Below, one piece after another: positions 24,901-39,900 of a DNA stretch of 64,000 nucleotides. Every line of letters starts with the position of its first letter. Positions within the stretch are counted from its first letter, which is position 1. Both the position numbers and the translations under genes were made by a program. Source of the DNA: Trochalopteron elliotii (taxonomy: Eukaryota > Chordata > Aves > Passeriformes > Leiothrichidae); the NCBI GenBank assembly GCA_024734555.1, contig JANPWX010000204.1, positions 2,293,663 to 2,357,662 on the forward strand, given 5' to 3'. The notes beneath the pieces were generated by a model, which worked only from the letters and a program-made list of their open reading frames with translations, ran no database searches and was not told the DNA's origin.

Positions 24901-27900
24901 GCTGAATGAAGGAGCTATACAAAATGCAACTGCTGACATCCTAATTTGCATGTATGCCTTCGTTGGCTTAATCTTTAAATACTTTTTTACTTGAGTAGCA
25001 GCAATGTATGTGGTAGTGTGCATATAGTAGTGTAGTGTAAGTAGTTTACTCTTGCTTTTCTCTTTTTTTTTTTCTTTGAAGCAACCCAAAACCCAAAAAG
25101 TCTCCCATTTGGTATCACGATTTGTTTCTAAAAGGTCATCAGCAGGGATGAAACAAATCCATACAGACAACTGCAGAGTAGTCCAGCAGTATAGCAGGAA
25201 AATATTCAAACTTTAGCAGAAAGCAAAGGAGAAAGGGATAAAGACCCTCAACTCTATCACATCTGTGCTCTTCTTAGCAAGAGCCACATTAAAATGTCAG
25301 TGCAATCTCTAATACCGAGAGATCTGAGTCTCTGATCAATGCTGTGTGAGTAACCTGGGACTACCAGCTTCCTCTTAACCTTCCACACCAGAGAAATAGT
25401 AAAAGAGACAACATAAGCTGGAAGTGGAGGAGCAAGAAAAAAAAATCTTAATGGCATATAATTAATCACAAGACCTATTAATGAAGAATCTATTATCTTA
25501 GCTCTATGGCTAGTGTCCGGTTTGTATCCTAAAGCAGAATTACCTGTACACTGGTTTTATATGCATTTCTTGCATTTCTAGAAGCACAATATTAAATAGC
25601 ACGCATTGTGACCATAAAGAGACCTTACAAGCACTATTATTAATGCAAAATTCAGAAAATGCAAAACACTAGTAATTATTCATGCACAAAATGAATTAGA
25701 GGGTTGTGACACTGGGAAGATGGGCTGGGGATGAAAGAGAAGCACAGCAGCTGCATGAAAAGCACTTGGTCCCAAAAGGGTGGCATCTGTTCTTTCAGAC
25801 ACACAGAATTTTGTCATTTTTCTTATAGATTTTATCTTCTTGAATAGTAACATAACAAAATAGCACATTTGGAGGAGTCTATCTGGCCTGTTGTTGTTAT
25901 ATGACATTTTAGTAATATTTTTAGAGATAAAACAAGATGAAAATTAAGACCCAACAGCTTCAGAACAGAAATATGTGTTTCACATAGTGCTCTGTACAGT
26001 CAACATAGCAGGCAACATAGAAAACAGAATTTTGTTTCATAAAGAAGGTAGGTTTCAGTATTTAGTCAGTCTGTCTACAAACTCTTTCAAAATCACCATC
26101 ACCACAGGCAGGGGGTAAGGCTGCTGAACACACTGGGAATTATAGTGACATCTGGATTTTAGAAATCAGTTTCAAGTGTCTCATCTGAGTGAAAGCAGAA
26201 CAGGGATTTGCATCTGGATGTTATTGGTGACTATCAGCCTTAATGCCTAACCAAAAGAATTAAGCTAGAGTCTGATGTTTGTTTAAAACAGCATTATGGG
26301 AGGGGGTGGTGATAATCCATACACTAGATAACTGAAATAAAATTATTTGGATTAGCAAAAAAAGCAGGCCAACGATGACACAGAAAATTCCTGCCTCTTT
26401 ACAGTTTATTCCCCCAAACACATGTGGGATTGGAAAGGGAGGGAGAAATTTTTAATAATCAGGTTATTTAAGTGATAAGGTTTGTAGTGTGACCCCACAC
26501 AGAACTACACCTGGCCAAACTGAGCCAAGAATTTAGGCCATCTTTGTTGCTGAGGGAAGCATACTGACCATCACTCCAGATTTAGGATGTGCAGCAGATG
26601 CAGAAGGTCCAGGTCACACCACTCTCTATATAACTATGGGAACCTGGCTAGATCACTTGCTACTTCATCATCAAGTGTCAAGAAAACTCAGTCCTAACTG
26701 AGAACTTAATTGAAAACAGCAAGGATCCATCCACAAAAAAGGCAGCACTGGTAGTTCGTATTTTCCTGAAAAATTCCCAACCATGTTCAAGGTAATAATT
26801 TCAATCAAAGAAAGCTACTAGAAATCCGCTTTTTGATTAATCAAAATGCTTTTGGACTCAGCCGCTGCTTTGAGCCCTTGGCTAAAGGGCTAATGAGATA
26901 AACACCTTCCATCTGTCAGAAGCATGACTGCCACGGGCATGAGGGCTGGTACTGATAGGTAAAACAAAGGCATTTAGTAACAGTGATAAATTAAGGGAAA
27001 TATTAAAGGATAAACATGCTGTATTTCAGTGAAGACATTTGCAGTTAATCTCACACCATGTGCAAAGCACAAGTAATAGGACCTGAGAAATCCTGAACTG
27101 CTAAGTCATCCTTCCCTCTATAATCCAGAGCCAGAGTTCAAGGTATTCACCCAGAAACTCTTTGGTCACTGCTGTAGGATCTAAAGCCTGGAAACAGCAA
27201 CAGGACCTGTTTGCTGAGCTGTGGGCTTGTCTTTTTTACAAGAGGACATGTTAAGAAAGAACATAAGATGAAACAGGGAATATGTTCGTGCCACATGCAT
27301 CACACATATCTAACACATTTCTCAAAAATAAAAAATACAACTATAAATACAGGAAGGGCAGAAAGAATTAACAAAAGTAACAAAAAGGCTTGTGAAAATG
27401 ACTCATCCAACTGGAGCCTGGAAAGAGGGAACTGAAGTGAAATACAATAAACCCACAAGAAATAAATGAGCGAAATGAAGGTCAGAAGAACTCACTCACT
27501 GTTTCTCATAATGGAAGACCCAGAAGGCACCAAAGGAAAGACCAAGAAGACTCCAAATAGGGAATGAATGAATGAACAAATAAACCACAGACTTTACCAC
27601 ATAAATTTCTATTCATCTGGGGGGAGACATGAGGTGTTATGAATTTCAAAAGCTCATGTAAGTTAAAATAAATTCTAAATAATGATAAATTCATGAAGAA
27701 AAACTCCCAAGAAATTTTTAAGTGAAGGCTCAAATTTATGTTTTAGAAAGTTTTCAGCTCTTAGATTTCTGAAAAAAAATATACTAAGAAAATATAATTG
27801 CATGGCTGCTTATTCTTCTGTCCTTTGATAGGCATATACTACTCATGAATGTTTAACTGTATCAAGTCAAAAATTCTTAGTTATGTTCATACTCTGGTTG

Positions 27901-30900
27901 CAAGTCACTGAGTAAATTTCGATTTTGAACTGCAGTGTGGAAAAAGACACTGTAAAGCAGACGATACAGTAACAAAGATTTTTCTTTTTTAGTTTCAGCT
28001 AGAAAAACATAAAAGCACTTCTGCAGAGGATTTATCAAGCTATATGTAAAAGGCAGGTATTAAGGGGAGACTCTAAAGATTTAAGATCTAGAATAAAAAG
28101 GGGGAAAAAAATTTAGCTGCCATGAACTAAGCTTCAGTCATTTGCAGCACACACAGATCTTAGGATATGGTTACCTCATATATTACAAAATAACAAACAA
28201 GTGAGCATATACCAATGGGATAATATGCACTATTAATAAACGAGACCCTAATTCTGCAGGTCAAACAGTATATTGTAGAGTTATCCATGTCCATTTATTT
28301 TATCACAAAAAATCAACTCCTTCAAACACTCCAGAAGTTCTGTAATCCTACTACCTAATGAAAACTGGAATGCTGGTTTACAGTGTACATTTTCTGCTTT
28401 CATACTGAGGAACTTTAAGACCAACGCTTTCCAAGATACATCAACATATAAAGCCTGACACTGAAGTTGCCTTAAAGTGACAGTTCTACTGACCTCAACT
28501 CCTGTTACTTCCATCATATCTAGTTTTATACAACTGCAGAACAAAACTTTGCAGAACAACTTGAAAAAGAAACTGATTAAAAATAGCCTGAAATATTTTT
28601 TGTCTTATCACAAGCAGCTCCTAGGTAGGGTTCTTTTCTTCAGATGATATTTTTCTCCAGCATCCACGTATGAATAAAATTGGGTTAATAATGATCTAAC
28701 AGCAATTTTTTGTTCCATTTTACTTATACATTTCCTTGAGTTTGTAAAGTTATTACAAAAGAATTTCTGACTGTACTTTTTCTTTAGAAAAAACAGGACT
28801 CATATAAAAAGTTTATCTTTGGTCATCATTATGCCTTCTTCAGTTAAAACATGAATGTTACGAAATACTCTAACTACAAACTACTTGAACCTTCAAAACA
28901 CTAATGTAGAAGGAAAAGAAGAGCTGACAAATGATTTATACATTTAGTTCTCTAAATAAGACCAGAGAAGCAGCAGATGCTGATACCTCATATCTCCAAA
29001 CTTCTTGCTGATAGCTGTTCCTACATTGCTGATAGCTGCTGTTGCCTTTTGCCCCGCATGGCTCAGGGTCTCGTGTGTTTTCTTGTAACTGGAAATAAAA
29101 AATAGAACAGAAATAGTGATAAATATTAAAAAAGAGAGACTAGAATCCCTGCAACTAATTTTCCTCAAAGTTCCATCCACTGAAATGTTAAGAAACATAG
29201 TAACTGTAGCTCAAAAAACAAACATGGGCAAGGACGCCCATTTCTGCACAACTTCCTAAGTGCAGGGTTCTCCAGAGCAATCCTTCACTTAGCTATCCTC
29301 TCTTTCCCCCTTGCAGATAACATCCCCCAGATGGGCCAGTACACACTGGTTAAAAGCAGAATGCAGTGATTTGTTGAATATCTGTTTGATACAACTTCTG
29401 ATTACAGAAAATCATATTTACATAGAGTTAAGTATTCTTCCAGCAGACACTGACCTTCTGGCAAAATCTGCTGTCTGAAGCACAGAAAAGAATCAGGACA
29501 ATACAACTCTACTCTTTCAAGCATATACATATTAGGTACATTTAACAAATACACTTCAAAATAATTCTGTGATATTTAAAATAGAAAAAAATCATCAAAT
29601 CTCTTTCCATAGGCCACAACTTTCCTTTTTTTCCCCCCACTTTTTAAAATTTCTTTAAAGGAAGAAGCTTTGGAGAAGGACAGAGAAAGAAAGATGAAGA
29701 AACCTATAGAGTGAATGTATGTTCTTAGTAGGACTGAATTCTTTTAAAAGATGTCACTAATTTCACTTACAGCATGCAGATTCAAACACAGAATCATCTT
29801 CATTTACTGATCCAGAATACCTGCTCTGACCCATACAGACCCTTCAGTACAGTTAACTTGCACTCTCAGAACAATCAATAACCTTTTCTGCACAGATGAT
29901 TTTCTGCTGACTTAACTAATTCTGAGCATGTCAGAGGCTTCCTTTGAGTAAATTATCTGATACTCCCAGTGATGCAGACAAGCTCAGAAGTAGAAGTATT
30001 GACCTAGTAACAAAAGGAGAGCACACTATGATCAGTCTTCTATCCTGTGGCGTGTGTTGGCCGACAAGAAGAAATGCTCATGAAAAATTTAGAAATAAAA
30101 CTCCACTGGTTCTCATTCTCCTTTGAACAAAAATCATAGGATCTCAAACATGTACCAAAGTACACCAGCAATTGATTAAAAAAAAAATCCTACTGACTGC
30201 CTAAGTCCTTACCACAAGGTATTTTCTCCTTATTATTATGTTTATGAAGGTAATAACTTTGTGGAAGAAGGAGGGGAAATATGATTAATATTTGCAGTAT
30301 AGCACATCACATTTTATGTCACATGGTTTTAGCCTCAGCAGAACCTATTGCTGAAAGTCCTCTGTTCAGGACTGTGTTTACAAACCATCACTTTGATGGC
30401 AGAGGCCACATCATAGTCTGTTCTTTCAGATTTTATGTTTCATGTTAATTTTGATTTTATGTTCCTAACCCACAACATCCTACTGAGCTAACATGTTCTT
30501 AAACTGTCAAGTGTAAGGGCTCCTTCTATGAAGCTGTTTGTTTTCACTGACTAACAAGGCAATCCACAGGGGACAACTGAAGATTAGGGCACAGGATCTC
30601 TAGGAGTCTCCACTTAGATAAGCTGAACCAAACACATGCACAATGTTGAATGACAAGGGCTAAAACATTGCAACACCAATAGAAGGAACAGAAATTATAA
30701 TTAGAAAGAAAGAAGCAATGGTTATGCTCATTAAATTTATTCTAGTACAATACAGAGAAGATGGAAAATACTGTTTTTTACCAAATCTCCTTTCTTTTTA
30801 GCCAATCTGTCCTTGGACATAGCAAGAATGCAATACTCATTTCACTGAGGCCTCATCCTCTAGCTTAACTAGTTTAATAGCTGTGCCATTCTCTTGCTGA

Positions 30901-33900
30901 CAGTAGATATACTCTCATGTAAACTAGAATGGGATGAGACCCTAAAATAAGGATGCTACTATCAAACTATAAGCACATAGCTTTTTGGTAAGAGTTGCCT
31001 ATGAAAAAGAAGAAAATCAAATATTCTATTGCCTGTGGCATATAAGTCTTAAAGAGTTTGCTAACAGAAAAGCTTCCTAAACTATTCAGCACAAGTGGAA
31101 TTTTGCTGATGACAAAATGAAGGCCAAGATTTGACTTGCAAGTCTAAAAGGTCTTTTGTAATACAACCTATTTATGTACAGGATGAATGTACATAGTAAA
31201 ATACTTTTCAGATATCCCTCTGAACTGATTTTTTGAAATGACACCTTGGAGTTAATTTTATTATAGGTATATTTAACTTTATGATAAAATATCTCTATGT
31301 CTTACCTTCTCACTGCATGTTCTTCACACCATGTAAAACTATTTAGAGAACAGTCCAAAATGCACCATCCAGCAGACAGATCCAAATTTCACTGAGAAAT
31401 ATTAGAGTCCCCCACATATTTCTGAACATTACATTGGTCAGAACACAACTTCAGGGAAGTGGCTGAAATGACACTGATTTTGCCATTCCAACAATATGGT
31501 GTTTTCTCTGTAAATCCCATAAACCAAATATCCTCCAGTATTTCCACTAGCGAGGAAGACATGCTTTTGTGTTCCTAATACTTTTGACATTACATAAGAG
31601 CGTAAATCCTGCTAAAACTGTTACACAACTAGTCTTTTTTCAGCACCAACTTCAGCAAAAATGACCTATGACATGTCCCCTCCTCCCTCCAGCAATGCTG
31701 AAGACGAGCTTTAAGGCACAACAAAATAACAAAGGTGAAAATACACCATGACATGCAATACCTGTCAGCAGAAACCAGAAACATTAATTTGCACCTCAGC
31801 AGAGCTCTCTGATAGCTTAAAAATCAAACCCCTTGCCTATTCCCACCTCTCCACCATTACATGTATCACTTCATAAATAATCTTTCCACAGAGCACATTG
31901 CCTCACTGTAGTTAGTTATGTGCTGTGTTGATATTTGGATGTATGATGCACTGTATTTTGGCTCAGATATATTTATTCTTGTAGTTATTTCATATTTACA
32001 GCATCCATTTGATATCTTGCCAAGCACTCTGGTAACAATGATCTCTTCAACATATTCTCTCTGTCACATGGAATCTGGTCAGTTGTATTGCACATTAATC
32101 ATCTGACCAAGCAATTTTTATCATCTCATGTAACTCACAGCAGTTTGTACTTGTGTTTTAATGCACTGAACAGCTTACATAATTTTCAGAAACCTTTACC
32201 AGCAGAAATTAAGTTGGATATTCCAGGTAAGAACTATGAACACTTACTAACTGGAAAAAGTGTTCTATGTGTGGTTTAAGTCCTCCTTGCACCACCAGGT
32301 GCTCTGTGTGCTAAGTCACCTACAACACCTGGACACTCTCATCCTTTCAGCAGCCACTGCTGGCCATCATTAGGTGAGTGCTGGCCACCAATTCATTGAG
32401 ACAGGGGACAGCATCTTAGGAGTCAGTCAGCCAGCAGCTCAGATTAGACCAGTGATCCCAAAATTTATAGGCAGAAATACCCCAGCAAAACCAAACTCAG
32501 AGAATTTAGGATACAGGGATTCAAGAACGAGCACCTTCCATCCAAGTCATGGAGTGCATTTTTACACAAATACATCATTACACTCTTACAAAGGCACCAG
32601 CAGCATTACACCAGGTAGCATCAGCAAAAGTAGACTACTTCATTTATTCAGTTAGAGTAGGAATTCCTGTTCTGATTTTGTGGCATCTGAAAATACTTTG
32701 TAACGCAGAAGAATTGCTGGTAATGGTTAACAAGGGTCATATTCTGTGCTTTCACTCAGCACTTAACAATAAATATTTATAATGTATTTCATAGACAAGA
32801 GGGTTTAAACAAGTTATATCAACTGCTGTCTGAATTGTAAGCTTGTAAATAACACTCACATGTGAACATTTGAACATTACCTTTATATATGACATTAACT
32901 TAAGAATTTCTTCCATCAAATTCTGATTATAATTGTGTTTCTAAAATACAGTATTTCTTTAACAGAAGCAGTTATTTATAAAATTAATTATCAGAGGTTT
33001 TCACAATACATGCTGATATTACAGTTATATTTCAATAACATGCCCAACATAATTAAAAGGAGCTTTAAAGACAACTCATGTCTCCAGTGCTGTAACGTAC
33101 TATTTAGACAAAGTAGATTTGCAGCCTATTTTGACTGCATTTTCACTTGACAGTGTCATATAATACATTTAGGTTATGCTATCCTGTGACAACCAGATCT
33201 TACTATATATATCTCACTGTGATTTTTACAGACAGTGAGAGGAAATATAAGGAGATACTGTTTCATAAAACAACATGTGAAGGAACAAGTGCTTTATAGA
33301 GAGAATAGCCAAGCAGCAGCCATAGAGAGAGAACTAGACATTTAAATGGCTAACATCATCTGCAGGATATGACAGGACTGTCATACTCATCTCATCTCAG
33401 TTCAGAATTGCCCTTCAGATGGCAGAGTTAAATGTAACCTTTATTCACAGGTGCAATACAGGGCGTGCTGACAGAAGTAGGCTACACATATAATATTTAT
33501 ATTTTGCATGTCAAGCTGCATATTTGATGTACTGCAGGAAACGATAAAGAATTTTTATTCAGCTTCTGTAAAATTAGTACATTTGCTGATTAGTACATCT
33601 TCATTCAGCATTATGCCTCTCCATCAATGCTTGCTAGCAAAATTAATCCATTTGAGAAACCATCTTCTGTGATAAGGCTCACAGAAGATGTAACAGAATG
33701 CAAACAATTAACAACAAAACCATACAGCAGAGCAGAGCCTGGTAGCACAAGCCATGCCCTCTGGAGCTTACTTCTTTTCAGTTTTCAGACCATTAGTCAG
33801 CTTAAGAATGACTTTTCTGCAATCTATCTAAAGCACCTGGATCCCTGAGAAATTCTCAGCTACAAAACTATTTTTTCTGTTGATTTTCTGTGAGAAACGG

Positions 33901-36900
33901 CTCAGCATTAACTAAATTATGCTGATTTCTCAAATGAGATAAATGCATATATGACAGATAAAAGGCAGATAAAAAAGATTCTCTTAAGAGCATTCTTATT
34001 GTCATTTTTGCCACAAATGAACTTTAAGCTGTTGTGCATTATTGTTGGTTTTTGTTTTGGTGAGTTTTTTTAGTACTCTCCTGAAATTCATTCTAACTTC
34101 AAAACCAAACGACAGATGTATTTTTTGTCATCATTCCCATTGCCAGGGATGTTAAGAATTAACCGAAACAGTGCTGGCATTTGGATGGGTACATATGCCT
34201 AAATCTAAGGAAGAATGCCCCAGGTAGTTCCTCTCCCACAGAGTGAGGAAGGAGAGAACTAAGGGAACTGAACCTTTGCAGGCTGCAGCAGAAATTTGTG
34301 CAGTACAAGGAAGGTGACTGTTCAATAGGCTGGAGAGAGTCACAGGTCAGGAAAGGTGCCAGAGAAAGGTGACAAATGTTCTGGGCTGTACTGCCCTGTA
34401 ATCTTCAAACACTGGGGAAAAATATGGGATACAGTTGTTTGAAATGCATTATTTTTACAATGCAGCATAGAATGGGGAGGAGGAGAAGCATGCTATGGTT
34501 ACTCTCCAGGTAAAAAAGCCAAAATATGTTTGCTGAAGCACAGATGATCTTAAGACATTAGAGGCAGTTCATCACCCCTTAAACTATATCAGTAACACTG
34601 TCTGTAGGCTCTGTGCTGTACATTAGATTAACAAAATTATGCAGATTAAACACATCCCAGCCTCTCTTTTCCTTTCTTCCCCTCCCTTTCTCCTTTTCCT
34701 CCCTTTCATTTCCTTTCCCTTCCCTTTCCCCTTCCCCTCTTTTCTACTAACTCTTCCTTGGATATTTTTAATCCTTGTAATTTCAGAGATCCCAATTTAC
34801 ATGTGGGCCTCCCTTCCCATCCTTACAGTTAGATATACACACATAAAAATCACTATAATACACATGTATATATTTTCTGGTGCCCCATGATAATTACAGT
34901 GGGTTTTTCCTGAGAAACAAACATCTGGAACAGATCACCTGACCTTACTGTGGAATTTCCATTAGCTGAAGGTTCTCATGCAAACAAATGGACATACATC
35001 TTTTGGACAAGGAACAATGAGAACAGACTAAGTTAACTTCTTGAAGTCATTTCTCCTTATTACTCTGCCCTTCCAAATTCAAGGCCAGAGACACATGTGG
35101 AAAGGCAGCAAAATAATTCTCTTTGAAGACAGCATGAAGGTTGCCTGATCTGACCCAAAGGAAGCAAAGGCAGTGAAAGGGAGAGGCTCCTTTTACTTCC
35201 ATATAGCATAGACTCACACACAGGTAATGCACTTGCTAAAGCCAACACACAATTTCTTCACTTACACAACTGTTACATTTACTTGCAGATTTAGAGAAGA
35301 AAACGTCAAAAGGTGATTACACATTGCAATGAACAGAAACACCCACATTTCTACCACTTGTAAGAAGTATGTGTGTGGGAACACAGTTTACTTAATTCCT
35401 AGAAGTCACAGTAGGACTGTGGCTGTCCACAAATTATATCTGACTTACTGAAAAAAATTCTGAAACCTTGGAACACATTACTATATATTTAATGTTATAT
35501 TAACAAAGACTGTCTGTACCATAGATTGTAAGCCTAAAACACATGCAGTGCAACTATTACCTTCTATTTTCCTATCACCTGGCAGAAATTTGAACTCTAA
35601 AACCGTAAGTTTCCGATAGTTGTTGAAACCTATGCAATTGTCCTCAGGTTTCCTATCAGCAGGACTAAGCTTGCTCACATAGTTCAGCCAGCAGTCAATG
35701 AATAGATCTTTATTCTATCTCTGGAGGAAAAGGCCAAGTCCATGTTGAATGTTCTTGTCCCAAATCTTAATTAAATTTCACATGCAAGAACAGAGCAACA
35801 CTGAAACCTTCCTAAAAATGCTTGAAAAGACAGGCACCACCTAAAAAAAATCCAAGGGCCCTGTCTAGGAAACATGCTGTTTGGAGCCAGCGCTCACAGT
35901 TCTCTTGATTTTGGCCTATAATTCATGAACTTTTCCCTTTCTACAAGTGAAAATTTCTGTTTGAGGTCAAAAGATGAAAAGCCATTTTGAAAATAGTTTT
36001 GTCAGATTCCTGTCCTAAATGTTAGCCTTGTGTGGGTCCACTTTCCATCACATCAAAGGCTTCCCAGCCCCACAGTTGGAATCATTAAGCATATCAACTT
36101 TGAAAAGTGTCACATCATTTCACTACTACAGCCCTTGAAGACAGAATGGGTTTCCTCTAATTTTCTAGCTCTTCTAATAATTTATTTGCCATGGCAGTAC
36201 TGATGCTTGCAGTGGTCTGAATGTCTGGAGTATTTCTTTTTTTGGAGAGGTTTAGTAGCAAACTAAACATTTTCATCTCCCTAGAAGCTCTCTCAATAGT
36301 TATTATTCCATCCATGGGTTGAAAAGTTAACCATTTAAAACAGAGGAGGTTTATGTCTTATAACAGTAGGTAACATTTTGAGAAAGGATGACAAAGAAGT
36401 TTGTGGGAACTACTAGGCTGGAGCGAGTTTATTGGTGGGTAATTTTACAGATAAAACTGCTCCTTAGAACCTCAGTAGAACTGAAATATCTCCTAAGAGG
36501 ACAGGACTATAATGTCTTTTTTTTTTTTCCAAAGAACTACAGAAGAGCACCAAATGAAAAGCTAAGGGACAAAGCTGAGCATGGTTACAACATAAATGGT
36601 CAGCAAAGGGCAAGATATCTTGTGGATCTGTGTTTTAGTGCTTAATATGAGGGACTAGTGAAAGGCTAAAATAACCCTTTGTAACCTTCTCCATATATAA
36701 TGAAATGCAATTCTATAATTGCATTGAAGAATACAATTGTGACTTTGTCTGAAAAAAATGAGGCAACAGGAGTCTCAGTAAGTTCAACAAAGGGCAATGC
36801 AGAATCCTGCAGGTTGGGATTAATAACCCAGTAGAGGCTGGGGATCAACCAGCTGGAAGGCAGCCTTGCAGAAAAAGGCCTGGAATCCTGGTAGAGAACA

Positions 36901-39900
36901 AACTGGACATGAGTCAGCAATGTGCCTCTGCAGCAAAGGTAGCTAACAGTATCCTGGGGTGTGTTAGGAAAAGTGAGTACAGGTTGAATGAAGTGATCCT
37001 TCCCCTGTCAGCCCTGGTTATGGCCACACCTGAAGTGTTGGGTCCTGTTCTGTGCTTCCCAGTACAAGGCAGACATGGACAAACTGGAACAAGCCCAGCA
37101 AAGGTGCATAAAGATGGTAAAGGACTGGAGCACCTCTCATGTGAGGAGGCTGGGAAAGCTGGGACTGGTCACCTTAGAGAAGGCTCATGGAAGGATCTCA
37201 TCAATGTACACAAACAACCTAATGAAAGGAGGAAATAAGATAGAGGAAAGCCCTTTTGGGTGGTATCTAGTGAAAGTGCAAGAGGCAATCAGCACAAATT
37301 CAATGCAAAAAATATTAAAATATATTAATATTTTAATATTTGAGAAAAATGTTTTTCACAGCAAGGGTAATTGAACATGGAACAGGCTTCCCAGAGAGGC
37401 TGCAGAATCTCCAGCCTTGGAGATATTCAAAATCTACTGAACATAGTCTTGAGCACTCTGGTCTAGCTAGTCCTGCCTGAAAGAGGCAGTGGGACTAGAG
37501 TCTCCTGACATTGCTGTCAACAGCTTAAATATTCTGTGATTCTGTATAAAACCAGTTTAATCTTCATAAATGCTATCTTCTACCTTACTCCACTATATGG
37601 TGAAAACCTGAAGCATGGAAAGTAAGGAGACCTGTGGGAACTTTACAAAAGCACCACCAAGAAGCTTCAACTGAATTCAATGCATTCAGGTTACATAAAA
37701 CCTTTCTTTTGTAGCAGAATAATAATTAGAAAAGCTCAATTATGGTCTTCACAAATATCCATGTAAAGACATTTGTAATTATTTCTTAAGTTAAAATAAA
37801 TAATCTCAAAATCCACCAACATGACCCTGCTTCTAGCATCTAAATAAGAAAGAAATACCTATTTTTAAAGTGTAAAAAACCTGCATTGCTAGGAGTTGAA
37901 TATCCACCCACCTCTATTCACTGAAAAGCCAATCATTAAAAAGGTGTGTGTGGGAAGTCATTCCAGTTGAATGCCTTACCACCATGAAACCAAGCCAAAC
38001 TCAAGGCAATCATTTGCTCTCCAGTTACTGATGTCCTCTATAGCAGAACCCTTTGCCTCCTCCAACCTATAGATTATACCAAACATCAGTGCACTGAATA
38101 GTATAGGAAATTAACAAGGAACTTGTGGCCAACCATTTTAAATGAAAATGCTTTAAAATAGTCAAAATCTCAAGTTTAAATTTAGTCAGTAGAGGTGGCA
38201 TGCATCCTGTAAGTTAGGTCATGACTCTTAACTAGTGGTCAAACACACTTTACAGGACTGTTTCTAAGAGAAGTCCACCCCTCTTCCTCTAAGTGCATTC
38301 TAACCCTAAGAATGCATCCCTAAATGGAGAGCTTAAAAATATTAACAATAAGTGGACAAAAACTTCGGTGCTCTGTGGCTTTGAAAAGTTACCCGGTGAA
38401 GAAAACTAGTTTTAACTTGCAGGAATGCACACCAGCTAAGTGAAACAAAATTTGTCCTCTTAAAACCATGTCATTTCAAAATTTAGAATGAGTAATTGTG
38501 GATTTAGAAACCTAAAAAACAGGCATGTAAATATTTTGAACTTTTTTTTTTTTAAACAAGCTTTTCATCCTTCCTAAATCAGAAAATCTTGGTGAATAAT
38601 GCTATCCCACTGCTATTTTGGTACAGCAACAATGAATCACTGCTATTACTTAACACATCCATTCTTAAGAATGCGGGATTACCATGATTTGTACCAGCAC
38701 TGGTGTTCTGGCATGAGGATCTAGCAGGATTGTACAGCAGTTGGACCATAAACATGAGAATTTTCTGGAGCACAAATGGAAGTCCTGCTGCTCAGTTCCA
38801 CTTAACAATTTCTGGACACTTACCACCTAATGGATTGTAGTTTCTGAAACTTGTCTTAAATAAAAAGTAGCAGCTACCACACTGAAAAAGTCTCCCAAGT
38901 CCATCTTTGTAGAAAATGTCAATGTGGAGGAAAAATGAAAAGCTATCTTGGAACTTGCTACCAAATTTCAGGTTACAAACGAAAGTTTTTGTTTCAAAAT
39001 TTTGCTAGTCTCTCCCAGTAATTCTAGTTCAGATGACTTGTGCCCTTCCTCTCTTCTAAAGCTTAGTGTCACTAGACTGTTCTCCCCTTGCACATGCCAG
39101 ACATCCTCACCAAGGCAACACAGATACCCCTGCTAATGACATGTCATGAGAAACAGGATCTAGATGAGAAACTGTCCAACAGTGAGAGACAGGAGACATA
39201 AAAACTGTATTTTTATTAAGGGTTTTATGCCTTATTTGACTTCTCATGAAAACACAAAGAACAGTTCTTTTAATGTAACTATGTACATTTTAACATATTT
39301 TACCAAGCCTCTGTGAGCACCTTGAATGCACAGAGAGGAACTGCTAATGTTTTTCCCCCCCACTCCTCTGAATTTGGTGGCACAAGGCAAGATCTGGCAC
39401 TGCAAGCTGTGAAACCTTGGGTAAGACTGTGATGAAAGTGTTGTATAAAAGTTGGGAGAACACTTGTTAAGCACCTTTTCCCTTCATTTGGGAGCTGTAC
39501 TAAAGCCTAGACTGAATTTAAGGTCAAACTCATATTACTGATATGCCTGTATCTGGCCAGGCACCTTACAGATCTTGAACTCACAGATTTGACTCCTTGG
39601 CTTGACCTAGGACCTGGCTCATCAGTACAGATGCACTTGGAGATCTGAACACTTGGCCTGACCCTCTTTGCTGTCATTGGACCTACTCTGCTCTCTTAGT
39701 TCAGGTATTGTGGGATTGCTGCTTCATGGATGATGCCACTGCAACCCTGCCTTCCTTGCTGTCAACTCCCAGCTCAGCTCAGTTGTGGAGAAGCTCACTT
39801 TTCCCTCTCCTTAAGTGTCAAATTCAGTTGTCAAATGAAGAGGAAAAAAAAGTAAATAACTTTGCAGACAGCACTTGATGAAAGGTGGGTGGTTCTTTCT

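Larger units (their letters stand above)
19899..28986 (-). other. TPD52L1 intron 4
   Basis: About 9.1 kb, AT-rich. It holds copy B of the duplicated element (20879-20971) and an ancient LINE remnant (24230-24600). No other gene or array is visible. Confidence 0.75.

Noticed and set aside
36909..37374. Open frames of 99-109 codons
   Set aside because: They are parts of the decayed CR1 reverse-transcriptase frame and its 3' UTR, not host genes.
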